Positions 17,845-27,401 of a stretch of 64,000 nt of DNA are shown here, one piece after another (positions within the stretch are counted from its first letter, which is position 1; each line of letters starts with the position of its first letter). The stretch spans positions 186,001 through 250,000 of the forward strand of contig CAWDLZ010000011.1 of assembly GCA_963803265.1 (NCBI GenBank), read 5' to 3'. The notes beneath the pieces are model-generated. The model did not search any database. It was not told where the DNA came from and was given only the letters and a program-made list of their open reading frames with translations. The DNA comes from CAIKMD01 sp963803265. Its GTDB lineage: Bacteria; Pseudomonadota; Alphaproteobacteria; ATCC43930; CGMCC-115725. The position numbers and the translations under genes are program-made.

Positions 17845-19189
17845 CTAACGCGGCGTGAGTTGGTCGCAGACCCAGCGCGCGGTGGCGATGAGCTTGGCGT
17901 CGGCATCGAGGAATCCGAGAAGCTGCAATCCGAGCGGCAGGCCCTCTACGCTCAAGACCGGCAGCGAGATCGCCGGCACGCCGAGGCACGAGCCCGCGAC
18001 GACGCATATCGGATCGCCCGTGCTGCCCAGCCCCAAAGGCGCGGGGCCGGTCGCCGCAAGGGTTATCGCCGCATCGCAATCGGCGGCCAGCACCGCATAG
18101 GAGGCGCGGATCCGCCCGCGCTCGGCGAGCGCCGCGCGGTATTGATCGAGCGTCATCGCTTCGGCGGCGCCAAGCCGCTCGAGCGCGAAGGCCGTGAGCT
18201 TCGAGGGATCGCGCGCGCGATAGGCATTGATCGGCCAGCGCGACTCCCAGGTGTTGATCTGCTGCGATACCGGCAGCGCGCGCAGGAGCGCGGCTTCGAC
18301 CCCATCCAATGTCGCGTGATCTTTGCGCCGCACCAGCTCCACCCCGGCGCCGGCCAGGCAGCCGAGCGCGGCCTCGAGCGCGGCGATCGCGGCGGGCTCG
18401 GCCTTGGCCCAGCCTGGGCCCTCGAGCGACGGCGAGGCGGCGAGGCGCCGCCGCGTCGGGCGGCGCCGCCGGCCCAATGAGGCCGGGATAGCCCGGATCG
18501 CCGCCGGCGCGGGACGCTATTTCATGCAGCAGGATCCAGGCATCCTCGATGCTGGCAGCGAGCGCGCCGTGGACGCTCTGGCTCAACGCGTCATGGCTGC
18601 CGCCGCGGTTGATCGCGCCCAGACTCGGCTTGAAGCCGACGCAGCCGCAAAAGCTCGCCGGGCGAAGGATCGAGCCCAACACCTGGGTGCCGAGCCCGGC
18701 CGATACCATGCCCGCGGCCGTAGCCGCGGCCGAGCCGCTCGACGAGCCGCCGGGGGTGCAGCGCGTGTCCCACGGATTGCGCGTCGGTCCCGGCGGGGCG
18801 GTCGCGAATTCGGTCGTGACGGTCTTGCCCACCACCACGGCGCCAGCCTCGCGCAGGGCCATGACCGAAGCGGCATCGCGCCCCGAGCGCCAGCCTTTGT
18901 AGTACGCCGAGCCCATCTCGGTCGGGAGGTCAGCGGTTTCGATGATGTCTTTCACGCCCACCGGCATGCCGTCGATCGGCGACAGCGGCTTGCCCGCCCG
19001 CCAACGCATCGTCGCCTCATGCGCCGCTTCGCGCGCGGCGGCGGCATCGTAGTGGACGAAGGCGAGCACCTGCGGCTCGACTTCGGCGAGCGTGGCGAGG
19101 CAGCGCTCGAGGAACGCGCTCGGACTGTCCCTGCCCGATGCGAAATCGCCGAGCGCCGCATGATAGGCACGCGGAATTGGCTTCGCCAT
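17845..19189 (-). CDS. Amidase, amidase-signature family (one frameshift)
   Basis: Hydrolyses a carboxamide by the Ser-cisSer-Lys triad: Lys80 (PVGVKDI), the cis-serine in TPGGSSSGSAA (residues 145-155), and nucleophile Ser173 in GSILRPASF. The frame moves near 18420, where an extra G separates RRLAVARG from PGWAKAEPAA; corrected length is about 447. The second part ends LPLGLQLLGFLDADAKL, the usual amidase C-terminus. The ATG at 19189 starts MAKPIPRAYHAALGDF and is preceded by GAGGGAGGGCC. It heads a two-gene operon with the hydrolase and is divergent from the CocE hydrolase gene. Confidence 0.88.
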
Positions 19190-19319
19190 GTTGGCCCTCC
19201 CTCGCATGAGGATACCGCCATTCGGCGCGCGCGAAAGGCTTTTCAGATCGAACCGGCGCATTGTCATGCCCCGGGCGCTTGGATATTGTCGTCCCAGAAA
19301 TAGGGGAGGGAAAAGACCG

Positions 19320-21032
19320 ATGTACGCGAAGGACTGGCAAACCTCGCCCCGGCAATATGGCATCATCGAGCAGCGCGATCTCCGCATCCCTCTCGCTGAG
19401 GGGATCACGCTCGATTCCGACTTGTTCCGGCCCGACGCGCCGGGCAAGTTCCCGCTGCTCATCGCGGCCAACGCCTTCGCCAAGCCGATGCAATCGGCCG
19501 CGGTCTTCTCTAAGCCGTTCCAGGTCGGCATCGGCTTCATCGAGGCCGGCGATTACAATTTCTATGCGCGCCGCGGCTATGCCCATCTCATAGTCAACTT
19601 GCGCGGCACCGGCGCCTCGGACGGCTTCTTCGACAACAACGCGCCGCGCTCCATCGAGGACCTCTACGAAGTGATCGAGTGGGGCGCGCGCCAGCCCTGG
19701 TGCGACGGCAATGTCGGCATGGTCGGCGTGTCCCATTTTTCGCGCGCGGCCAAGCGCGTCGCCGCCTTGCAGCCGCCGCATCTGAAATGCCTGTTCTCGC
19801 CCTATGGCTGGACCGATCCCTATCGCGACCTCTACTACCATGGCGGCATCTACAATTACGGCTTCATGGGCGCCTATGTCCGTCTCCACGGCCGGCTCTT
19901 TCGCATCGAGAACTGGATGAAGAAGGCGATGGGCGAGGAGAAATACAAAGAGGCGATCGCCGCCGCCCTCGCCGATCCCGACATCGCGGCGGTGCCGCTT
20001 TTAGCCGACGCCCTGCGCAATCCCGATTACGGGCCGCACACGCTGCTGTGCGACTTTCTGCTGAACCCGCTATGCAACGACTATTACACCACCCGCGCGC
20101 TCGATATGTCGGCCGATCTCTCGATCCCCGGCTATTTCGGCGGCGATTGGGGCGTCTATGGGCTCCACTTTCCCGGCGATCTGCGCTGCTTCGAGCATTG
20201 GAAGGGACCGCGGCGGCTCACCATCGGGCCGCCCGTCTATCTCGACCGGCCGCTTTATCAATACGCCTATGAGTCGCTGCGCTGGTTCGATTATTGGCTC
20301 AAGGGCGTCGACACCAAGATACTGGAAGAGCCGCCGGTCAACGTGTTCATCGTCGGGACCGATGAATGGAAGTCGGCCGATGATTGGCCGCTGCCCGGCA
20401 CGAAGTGGACCCCGTTCTACCTCCATTCCAAGGGCCTGCTGTCCGAGCACGAATATTGGCCGAACGAGGGCTTCACCACCTACGAGGACTCGCCCTTCGG
20501 CCGCGGCGCCGCGATGTTCCGGACCTCGCCGATGGTCGAGAACACGGAGATCTGCGGGCCCGTGGCGCTCAATCTCTATGCCTCGACCACCGACACCGAG
20601 ATTTATTTTTTCGTCAGCCTGTGGCACATCGCGGCCGAGGGCAAGGAGACGCTGCTGACGCGCGGCTGGCTCAGGGGCTCGCAGCGCCGTATCGACCCCG
20701 CGAAATCGAAGCCTTGGCAGCCCCATCATCTGCACACCGCCCGCGAGAAGCTGAAGCCCGACGAGATCACCGAATTCAACATCGAGATCCGGCCCTATGG
20801 CCTGCTGCTGAAGGCGGGCGAGCGATTGGGGCTCAAGATCACCGGCGGCGAGGACGAGCCGGCGGCGCATTCGCTCGAGCAGATCGGCAAGGGACACATC
20901 CTGCGCCAGAAGGCGTCGATGGTCACGATTCATCACAATGCGGACTACCCGTCGCATCTCCTGTTGCCGATCACGAAGGGCAACCGCATCGGCACCTTCA
21001 TCTCGGGCGGCCGGCTGCCGCCGCTCGCTTAG
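19320..21032 (+). CDS. CocE/NonD family hydrolase (X-Pro dipeptidyl-peptidase S15 type)
   Basis: 570 residues. The N-terminal alpha/beta-hydrolase domain has DSDLFRPDAPGKFPLL, LRGTGASDG and the elbow GMVGVSHFSRAA with the presumed nucleophile serine; the C-terminal beta-sandwich domain carries LFRTSP-type and RGWLRGSQRRIDP elements, as in cocaine esterase and glutaryl-7-ACA acylase relatives. It probably cleaves an ester or amide; the substrate is unknown. The ATG at 19320 follows AGGGGAGGG. Two cupin genes follow at 12- and 14-base spacing, then a TctC-type binding protein, so they form one operon. Confidence 0.87.
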   Translation: MYAKDWQTSPRQYGIIEQRDLRIPLAEGITLDSDLFRPDAPGKFPLLIAANAFAKPMQSAAVFSKPFQVGIGFIEAGDYNFYARRGYAHLIVNLRGTGASDGFFDNNAPRSIEDLYEVIEWGARQPWCDGNVGMVGVSHFSRAAKRVAALQPPHLKCLFSPYGWTDPYRDLYYHGGIYNYGFMGAYVRLHGRLFRIENWMKKAMGEEKYKEAIAAALADPDIAAVPLLADALRNPDYGPHTLLCDFLLNPLCNDYYTTRALDMSADLSIPGYFGGDWGVYGLHFPGDLRCFEHWKGPRRLTIGPPVYLDRPLYQYAYESLRWFDYWLKGVDTKILEEPPVNVFIVGTDEWKSADDWPLPGTKWTPFYLHSKGLLSEHEYWPNEGFTTYEDSPFGRGAAMFRTSPMVENTEICGPVALNLYASTTDTEIYFFVSLWHIAAEGKETLLTRGWLRGSQRRIDPAKSKPWQPHHLHTAREKLKPDEITEFNIEIRPYGLLLKAGERLGLKITGGEDEPAAHSLEQIGKGHILRQKASMVTIHHNADYPSHLLLPITKGNRIGTFISGGRLPPLA

Positions 21033-21044
21033 AAAGGATCCGCC

Positions 21045-21641
21045 ATGCCGACAGACCTTTACGACCGCAAGCCGCCCGGACCGGGCCACAACCAGCCGGA
21101 AGATCGCGAGGACGGCAAGGTGGTGTGGGAGCGCTGGGATAAAAAGCGCGTTTTCGTGCGCGAGCTCGCCGGAACGTATAGCCATCTTTACCAGCAGCTC
21201 TTGGACCAACCGCGGGTCTACAACTCAAAGAGCCTGCCCTGGAAGGGCGGACCGCAGCTCTATGGCAAGCAGGTCATCAACCCGCAGCACGCGATGGTGG
21301 CGCAGTCGATCGAGACCCATATCGAGGCCTATGGCCCCGGCGCTTACGGCCAGAAACACGGCCACATGAACAGCGCCGTCTTCTATGTCTTAAAGGGCCG
21401 GGGCCACGACGTCCATGACGGGCGGCGCATCGAGTGGCGGGCCGGCGACGTGATGATTGTCGAGAATGGCTGCGTCCATCAGCATTTCAACGACGATCCC
21501 GACAACGAGGCGATTCTGCTCGTGATGAAGGCAAAGCCCCTGTTCCTCTTCATGCACTTGCTGTTCCAGAAAATCGTGTCCTATCCGCCGACAGAGCCGC
21601 TGGCGGGCCACGCCGACTGGCAGCCCCCGACCGATCTGTGA
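21045..21641 (+). CDS. Cupin-domain protein
   Basis: 198 residues with one cupin domain in the second half: QKHGHMNSAVFYVLKGRGHD gives the first metal-binding motif and GDVMIVENGCVHQHFND the second. The N-terminal ~70 residues (VWERWDKKRVFVRELAG) have no clear relative. Metal-binding histidines are present, so it may be an enzyme (dioxygenase, isomerase or lyase) rather than only a binder. It sits between the CocE hydrolase and a second cupin gene; the separate genes may work together like a bicupin. Confidence 0.8.
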   Translation: MPTDLYDRKPPGPGHNQPEDREDGKVVWERWDKKRVFVRELAGTYSHLYQQLLDQPRVYNSKSLPWKGGPQLYGKQVINPQHAMVAQSIETHIEAYGPGAYGQKHGHMNSAVFYVLKGRGHDVHDGRRIEWRAGDVMIVENGCVHQHFNDDPDNEAILLVMKAKPLFLFMHLLFQKIVSYPPTEPLAGHADWQPPTDL

Positions 21642-21655
21642 GCGAGGAACCCTTG

Positions 21656-22204
21656 ATGAAAGCCCCCGAAGAACGCGACGCCGCGCATGCCGGCGCGGAA
21701 ACCTGCAGCTTCCGCGCCGACGCGCTGGCTCAATCGGCCGAGTTCCGCCGCCTCTACGAGGCGATGAGAAACGTCGTCCATGCCGAGGAGATGCCGTTCG
21801 AGCGCTCGCCCGACGGCCTCTTGAAGCATCTCTGCCACGAAAAGCTCGGCACCCGCGAATGCTGCATCGAGGCTTATATGCAATTCCTCGCGGGTGGCGG
21901 GAAATCCGGCCGGCATCGCCACATGTGGGAAGAGGTCATCTTCGTCGCCGAGGGCTCGGGCCACGATCTCCATTGGGATCTGAAATTCGACTGCCTCGAT
22001 GCATTCCAATGGGATTGGCAGACCGAGCCCAAGCGCTACGACTGGACGCGCGGCGACTTCATCTACATCCCGCCTTTCACCATCCACCAGCACTTCAATG
22101 CGCATGCTCAAAGCGAGGCGCGGCTCATCGTCATCAGTAACCGGATCGTGCGCGAAATGGGCTTCGACTGGCTCGACCAGCTCGAGAACGCGCCGGGATT
22201 CTAG
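21656..22204 (+). CDS. Cupin-domain protein, second of the pair
   Basis: 182 residues. The cupin motifs are RHRHMWEEVIFVAEGSGHD and GDFIYIPPFTIHQHFNAH, with metal-ligand histidines present. The N-terminal third (LYEAMRNVVHAEEMPFERSPD) is helical. It shares the IHQHFN/VHQHFN ending and a long GHD loop with the neighbouring cupin, so the two appear to be ancient paralogs. The ATG at 21656 follows GCGAGGAAC and lies 14 bases after the first cupin stop. Function is unknown; context suggests a ring- or chain-modifying step after the hydrolase. Confidence 0.8.
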   Translation: MKAPEERDAAHAGAETCSFRADALAQSAEFRRLYEAMRNVVHAEEMPFERSPDGLLKHLCHEKLGTRECCIEAYMQFLAGGGKSGRHRHMWEEVIFVAEGSGHDLHWDLKFDCLDAFQWDWQTEPKRYDWTRGDFIYIPPFTIHQHFNAHAQSEARLIVISNRIVREMGFDWLDQLENAPGF

Positions 22205-22216
22205 AGGGAGGTTGCG

Positions 22217-23246
22217 GTGACCGCGCGCTGGACTTCTCGTCTTCCTCGCCTTGGGTCTGGCCTCGGCCGCGCCGGCCTCCGCCGATGACGAGGCGGCGAG
22301 CTTCTACAAGGGCCGGACCGTCACCATCGATATCGGCTACAGCGCGGGCGGCGGGTACGATATCTATGCGCGCGTGCTGGCGCGGCACCTCGGCGACCAC
22401 ATCCCCGGCAATCCCAATGTCGTGCCGCAGAACATGCCGGGCGCGGGCAGCCTCAAAGCGGTCAATTACCTCTACAACATCGCGCCCAAGGACGGCACCG
22501 TGATCGCTACTTTCGCGCGCGGCCTCGCGATGGAGCCGCTCTTCGACAGCCAAGGCATCGAATTCGACCCGCAAAAGCTGCTCTGGATCGGCAGCATCAC
22601 CAACGAAGTCAGCGTGTGCGCGTTCCGCCGCGAATCCGGCGTCGCGACCTGGCAGGACATGCTATCGAAGCACTATACGGTGGGCGGCACTGGCTCGGGC
22701 TCGGATACCGACGTGTTCCCCATTGTGCTGCGCAACCTGTTCCACATGGACATGAAGCTCGCCACTGGATATCCCGGCGGCGAGGACGTGGCGCTCGCCT
22801 TGGAGCGCGGCGAGGTCGATGGCCGCTGCGGCTGGTCCTGGAGCAGCCTGATGAGCCGCAACCGCTCGCTCTACGAGGACAAGGAGATTTTCGTCCCCGT
22901 CCAGCTTTCGCTGCAAAAGCACGAGGATCTGCCCGACGTGCCGCTGATCATGGATTTGACCACGGATGCTAAACAGGCGGCGGCGCTGAAGCTGATCTTC
23001 GGGCGCCAGACCATGGCGCGGCCCTATGCCGCGCCGCCGGGATTGCCGCCGGCGCGCCAGCGCGCTCTGCGCGAGGCGTTCGATGCGACGATGAAAGACC
23101 CGGCTTTCCTTGCCGAGGCCAAACAAAGCGATCTCGAGATCCGTCCGGTGTCTGGCGAAGCGGTGCAGAGCCTCGTGGCCGAGATTTACCGCTCGCCGCC
23201 GGAAGTCGTGAAGATCGCGGCCGATGCGATCAAGGGCGGGAATTAG
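22217..23246 (+). CDS. Tripartite tricarboxylate transporter binding protein, TctC/Bug family (one frameshift)
   Basis: Periplasmic binding protein for carboxylates. It starts at GTG 22217 after GGGAGG; an extra A at 22232 breaks the signal peptide (VTAR then WLLVFLALGLASAAPASA), and removing it restores a normal leader. The mature part opens with FYKGRTVTIDIGYSAGGGYD, followed by IPGNPNVVPQNMPGAGS and a Bug-type C-terminus. Corrected length is about 342. No TctA or TctB membrane genes adjoin it, so it is an orphan receptor at the end of the CocE-cupin operon and probably binds that pathway's substrate. Confidence 0.87.
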
Positions 23247-24013
23247 CGCTTCGACCGGTCGATGAACGCATTGACCAAGGCGGCGACCTCGGCCGCCCGC
23301 TCGGTATGGAGCGCGTGACCGGTTTCGGCGAGCGCCTTGAGCTCGGCGCCCTTGATCGGCTCCATATAGAGCGGCGCGATGGCGAAGGGGCAGATTTGGT
23401 CTTCCCTGCCCCAGATGAACTGCGTCGGCACGTCGATGCGATGGAGCCAATAGGGCAATTGCGGATTGTTGAGCCGCGGGCTCCAGCCGAGCCGAGCCGC
23501 CGCCGCGCGGTTCTGCAGGCTGACATCGACATCGGCGGTGGCGAGCAGCTTGATGCGCTCTTCGGCAAAGCGCTGGTCGAAGAACATGCGGTGCGCGTGC
23601 TCTTCCGGCGGCCACAGAAAAATGTCGCCGAACGGCACCTCGGGCGAGCGCACGCCGGCGGGAGCGAGGAGATTGAGGCTTTTGAGGCGTGTGGTATTGC
23701 GCACCGCGAGCTCGGCGGCGGTCCAGCCGCCCAGCGAATGGCCGACGAGATGGACCCCTTTGAGGTCGAGGGCTTCGAGCAGATCGAGATAGAAATAAGC
23801 GAGGTCGCCGACCGTCATCAGCCATTCCGGAATCTGCGAGTGGCCGAAGCCGGGATGCTCGGGCAGGATGACATGCCGCGTCTTCGCTAGGATTTCGACG
23901 AAGGGACTCCAATTCGCTCCGCCCGCGCCATGAAGGAACAGGACGGGCTCGCCCTTGCCGTCTTCCATCAGGCGCAACTTGGTTCCGTTCACATCGATCG
24001 CGGATTCGCGCAT
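23243..24013 (-). CDS. Alpha/beta hydrolase
   Basis: 256 residues with LFLHGAGGANWSPF (oxyanion loop), PEHPGFGHS, nucleophile elbow VGHSLGGWTAAE (Ser near residue 95), acidic residue in WGREDQICP and the late histidine in TGHALHTER. It belongs to the broad meta-cleavage hydrolase/epoxide-hydrolase-like group; the substrate cannot be told. The start at 24013 (MRESAIDVNGTKLRLMEDG) is chosen by the family N-terminus and GGGAGGGC upstream. Its 3' end overlaps the convergent TctC-type gene by four bases. It may be the last gene of the operon running down from 33187. Confidence 0.85.
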   Translation of the reverse strand: MRESAIDVNGTKLRLMEDGKGEPVLFLHGAGGANWSPFVEILAKTRHVILPEHPGFGHSQIPEWLMTVGDLAYFYLDLLEALDLKGVHLVGHSLGGWTAAELAVRNTTRLKSLNLLAPAGVRSPEVPFGDIFLWPPEEHAHRMFFDQRFAEERIKLLATADVDVSLQNRAAAARLGWSPRLNNPQLPYWLHRIDVPTQFIWGREDQICPFAIAPLYMEPIKGAELKALAETGHALHTERAAEVAALVNAFIDRSKR

Positions 24014-24218
24014 GGCCGCGCCCTCCCTTGGCGTGCGGCGACGATAAAGACCGGATCGCAGCACCGCAAGGCCATCCTTATAATCTCCGTCTTCGGGGGG
24101 ACGAGCGGACGCACGAGATCGGGATACCGCAACCAATCATCGACCGCGTCGTCGCTCGCCGCGGCAAAGCGCATGTCTATTCGCCGAGCGAATAGCCGAA
24201 CCGCGGCACCTGCGGGCG

Positions 24219-24677
24219 CTAGAGCGGCGGCGCTCGGTCGCGAACGTCGCAATAATGCTTGAGGTTCCAGGCAATCAGCACGATGCACACGACGCAGAGC
24301 GCATAGCCAATGCTATGAAGGGAGGTGTCTTGCGCCCGCGCGGCGAGGACAAGCCCGCCGAGCGCAAGCGCGGCGAGGAGGGCGACGAGAACCGCCAAGC
24401 CCTCCGCGGTCTCGACCAGCAAGCCGGGCAGCGCGCCCGCGAAGCCATACCGCAAATCCCAACCGAGACCGAGCAGCGAAGCGCCGGCGAGGATGAAACC
24501 GGCGGCATAGGTGCCGTCGTCAACGGCGCGGCTCGCGGCGATGAGGCCGAAGAGGAAGCACGCCATCAACACGACGCCGAGGATCCCCGGCCCACACCAC
24601 GACCAAAGCTCGCGCCATCCGACGCTAGTGGCAAGCTCGGCGGGTTGTTCGCGGTGGTCGGCGACTTCGTCTTTCAT
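24219..24677 (-). CDS. Four-helix membrane protein of unknown function
   Basis: 152 residues with about four hydrophobic segments (roughly residues 30-48, 60-76, 92-112 and 122-140), a charged N-terminus and a C-terminus NLKHYCDVRDRAPPL. I do not recognise the family. It lies 93 bases after the UbiD-type gene on the same strand. It may be a passenger of that operon. Confidence 0.55.
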   Translation of the reverse strand: MKDEVADHREQPAELATSVGWRELWSWCGPGILGVVLMACFLFGLIAASRAVDDGTYAAGFILAGASLLGLGWDLRYGFAGALPGLLVETAEGLAVLVALLAALALGGLVLAARAQDTSLHSIGYALCVVCIVLIAWNLKHYCDVRDRAPPL

Positions 24678-24770
24678 CGCATCGGCTCCGAATTGCCGCG
24701 CTCTATCTCCTCAAGAAAATGTGGAGCTTTCCGCCGCCAAAACAAGTCCGGTAGAGGGCGGGGATTCGAG

Positions 24771-26393
24771 TTACTCGGGCCGGAACTTCGCTTCGGGCTT
24801 CACGCCCTTCCTCCGCCGCTCGAGGCTGATGCGGCCGTTTTCGAGATAACGCCCGGTGGCCGCGCGCTTCGCCGCCTCGTCCCATTCCGGGAGCCAGTCG
24901 CCCAGGGAATACCCGAACCACGGCGCTTGCGGGCGCAAAGCGGGCAAACCAAGGCGATCCCAGATCGCTTTGGCGCGCTCCATGTATTCGCGCTTCGGCA
25001 AGGCCAAGGGCGGCAGATCACCCTTCATCGTCGCGTCCATGAGGAGCGTCGAATCCTCGTCGTCCTCGGATTCGCGCCGCGGCCCGTGGCCCTGGCCGCG
25101 ATGCGGGATCGCGCGCACGTCATCGACCGGGTTCATCCGATAGGCCATCGCCCACAGGATGGCATCGGCGTTGTCGGGATCGATATCCTCGTTGACGGCG
25201 ATGCAGATCTTGCCGCAATCGCCCTTGAAGAAAGCGGCGCCTTGGAGCGCGCGCCAGATCTCGGTCCGCCGGGTGTCTCGCGCGACCGCGATGACGGTGA
25301 CGCGGAGGAGCCCCGTCAAGGGTTCGTGCAGCGAGACCCGCTTGACGCCTTTGATGCCAAGCGTGTCGCGCAGATGCGAGAGAAACAACGGCTCGTAGGA
25401 AACCCGCTTGATGACGCTCGATTCCGAGGGCGCGACCTGGCTGAGGTAGGATGGAACGATCGGGTTCTGGCGGTGGGTGATCGCCGTCACCATCATCGGC
25501 ATGTTGAATTCCTCGAGCGCGACATGGCCGTGAGACTCGCCGAACGGGGCCTCGGGCTCGCAATATTCGGTGTCGATCAGGCCCTCGATCACGATCTCGG
25601 CCTCGGCCGGAACGAGGAGATCGACCGTCCGCGCCCGCACCACGTTGATGGGCGCGCCGGCGAGGCCGCCCGCAACCTTGAACTCGTCGACGTCGAGCGG
25701 CAGCTTCTGCGGCCCCATGAAGGCGACATAGGGCGGACAGCCGAGCACGATCGCGCAGGGCATTGTTTTGTCGCCGCGCTTCTGGTGCTTCAGGTAATGC
25801 TGATAGCCGCCCGCGCCGCCCACGCGCGTTGCCATCCGCACCACCAACCGATCCGGCGCTTTGAGCGCCGCGCGGTACGTGCCCATGTTCTGGACGAGGC
25901 TTTCGGGATCGCGGGTGATGACATTGGTCGCGGTCAAGGTCGGCGCGCTATCGAATCCGGGCGTCGAAACCGGGATCGGCAGGATATCGAGGCCGTGACC
26001 CTCGCCTTTCAAGGCCTCGCCCTCGATCACGACCTCGTGGCACGAGGCATCGTTGACGATGCGCGGCTCGATCGGATGGGCGATCGCGTGTTCCCATTTC
26101 TGCTCGATCTCGTCGACCGGAGCGCCCATGCCGATCGAGTAGATCGCGCGATTGGCGGCAATCGCGCCAACCACTACCGGCATCGAATATTTCCTTCCCT
26201 TGGCATCGACGACATTGGTGAAGAGAAACGCCTTGCGCTCGGCCTCGGGTAAGCCGCCGACGAATTCCCAGCGGACCAGGGGGTGCAGCTCGGAATCCTT
26301 GTCGATTTTCTCATCGACGGTGACCAGCAGCCCCTTGGCCCTGAGCGCCTCCAAATGATCGTGGAGGTCGGGATAGGCGCGCGCGCTCGTCAT
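24771..26393 (-). CDS. UbiD-family decarboxylase (prenylated-FMN type)
   Basis: 540 residues. Cytosolic non-oxidative decarboxylase of the UbiD family. It shows the ordered landmarks RIVNDASCHEVVIEGEAL, NMGTYRAALKAPDRLVVRM, PEAPFGESHGHV with the conserved glutamate and the Arg/Glu pair typical of the prFMN site, and DPDNADAILWAMAYRM towards the C-terminus. Family knowledge: such enzymes (de)carboxylate aromatic or alpha,beta-unsaturated acids. The ATG at 26393 overlaps the stop of the amidohydrolase gene (ATGA). The neighbours (a molybdenum hydroxylase and an ACMSD-type amidohydrolase) fit an aromatic or N-heterocycle pathway. No UbiX-type gene for the cofactor was seen. Confidence 0.88.
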   Translation of the reverse strand: MTSARAYPDLHDHLEALRAKGLLVTVDEKIDKDSELHPLVRWEFVGGLPEAERKAFLFTNVVDAKGRKYSMPVVVGAIAANRAIYSIGMGAPVDEIEQKWEHAIAHPIEPRIVNDASCHEVVIEGEALKGEGHGLDILPIPVSTPGFDSAPTLTATNVITRDPESLVQNMGTYRAALKAPDRLVVRMATRVGGAGGYQHYLKHQKRGDKTMPCAIVLGCPPYVAFMGPQKLPLDVDEFKVAGGLAGAPINVVRARTVDLLVPAEAEIVIEGLIDTEYCEPEAPFGESHGHVALEEFNMPMMVTAITHRQNPIVPSYLSQVAPSESSVIKRVSYEPLFLSHLRDTLGIKGVKRVSLHEPLTGLLRVTVIAVARDTRRTEIWRALQGAAFFKGDCGKICIAVNEDIDPDNADAILWAMAYRMNPVDDVRAIPHRGQGHGPRRESEDDEDSTLLMDATMKGDLPPLALPKREYMERAKAIWDRLGLPALRPQAPWFGYSLGDWLPEWDEAAKRAATGRYLENGRISLERRRKGVKPEAKFRPE

Positions 26394-27391
26394 GCCGGAC
26401 CCGCGCAATCGCAATCGATATGGAAGAGGCGCGCCGCCGTCTCGCCCAGGATGGCGCGGCGCTCGGCAGCCGAGAGCGGCGTATCCTCGATCACCTTCAC
26501 CGGATCGGGATCGCCGATCGGAAAGGGATGGTCCGAGCCGAGGCACACCTTGTCGCCGCCCGCGACATCGCAGAGATAGCGCAATGCCCGCGGCTCGAAC
26601 AGCACCGAGTCGAAATAGAGCCGGCGGAATTCGGTCTCGGCGTCGGCGTATTCGCCCTTGTGGATGGCGTTGTTGCGCTTGAAGCGGCCGAGCGCGTAGG
26701 GAAGCGCCGCGCCGCCATGCGAAATGACGAGGTTGACCCCGGGATAGCGGGTGAGATGGCCGGCGAAGAGAAGGCGCGCCAGAGCGATCGAGGTGTCGGC
26801 GACGCGCCCGACCGCGTTCATCAGATCGTAGTCGTTCACCCGGTCGTCGCCGCAGACGAACATCGGATGGACGAACAGCGTGACCTTGTGCGCCGAGCAC
26901 GCTTCCCAGAATGGATTGAGATCCGCGTCGTCGAGCTTGCCGAGCTGGCCCTTGGGCTGGGTGCCGATCATCGCGCCGTGAAAGCCCTGCCCCAACGCCT
27001 CTTCGAGTACTTGGGCCGCGAGCGCGCCGCTTTGCAACGGCACGCAGGCCAAGGGGGCGAGGGCCTGGAGCGGCTTGACATCGTTGAGCATGGCCTCGTT
27101 CATGAAGCGGCACCAATCGGCGCCCTCTTCCGGCGGCAGCTCGTAGCCGAAGATGTCGAGCCAGGAGCCGACGAGCTGGCGGTCGATCCGGGCGCCGTTG
27201 AGCCATTGCTTGCGCTTCTCCAGATCGACGAGCAGCGGCCCCACGGGCCTCGACGGCGCCGCGCCGCCGAAGATGAAGCGCATGCCAGGCTTCTCGTTGA
27301 TGACCTTGACCGACGGAAAGAGCCGCCGCTGCCTCGCCAGCCCGTCGAGAAACGACGCGGGCACGAAATGTCCATGCGTGTCGATGATCAC
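26390..27391 (-). CDS. Amidohydrolase family 2 protein (ACMSD-like)
   Basis: 333 residues, TIM-barrel metal-dependent enzyme. The N-terminal MIIDTHGHFVP supplies the H6-x-H8 metal pair; further ligands are in TLFVHPMF, NLVISHGGAALPY and the catalytic aspartate in LGSDHPFPIGD. Length and motifs match the aminocarboxymuconate-semialdehyde decarboxylase group, which decarboxylates or hydrolyses rings without a redox cofactor. It starts 10 bases after the molybdenum-hydroxylase large subunit and overlaps the UbiD-type gene, so the three are co-translated. It is only distantly related to the five tandem paralogs at 54617-60873, which have D-x-D-x-H-H-x-E instead of H-x-H. Confidence 0.88.
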   Translation of the reverse strand: MIIDTHGHFVPASFLDGLARQRRLFPSVKVINEKPGMRFIFGGAAPSRPVGPLLVDLEKRKQWLNGARIDRQLVGSWLDIFGYELPPEEGADWCRFMNEAMLNDVKPLQALAPLACVPLQSGALAAQVLEEALGQGFHGAMIGTQPKGQLGKLDDADLNPFWEACSAHKVTLFVHPMFVCGDDRVNDYDLMNAVGRVADTSIALARLLFAGHLTRYPGVNLVISHGGAALPYALGRFKRNNAIHKGEYADAETEFRRLYFDSVLFEPRALRYLCDVAGGDKVCLGSDHPFPIGDPDPVKVIEDTPLSAAERRAILGETAARLFHIDCDCAGPA

Positions 27392-27401
27392 ATTTGTCTC
27401 C

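Noticed and set aside
16943..19540. An 865-codon minus-strand frame covering both hydrolase and amidase genes
   Set aside because: Only the part from 19189 to about 18420 is amidase; the rest is out of frame with the hydrolase and amidase ends. The long frame arises from the frameshift.
24255..26252. A 665-codon open frame antisense to the UbiD-type gene
   Set aside because: It lies wholly opposite a gene with clear family motifs, has no recognisable domain and is Arg/Asp/His-rich, as antisense frames in GC-rich DNA are.
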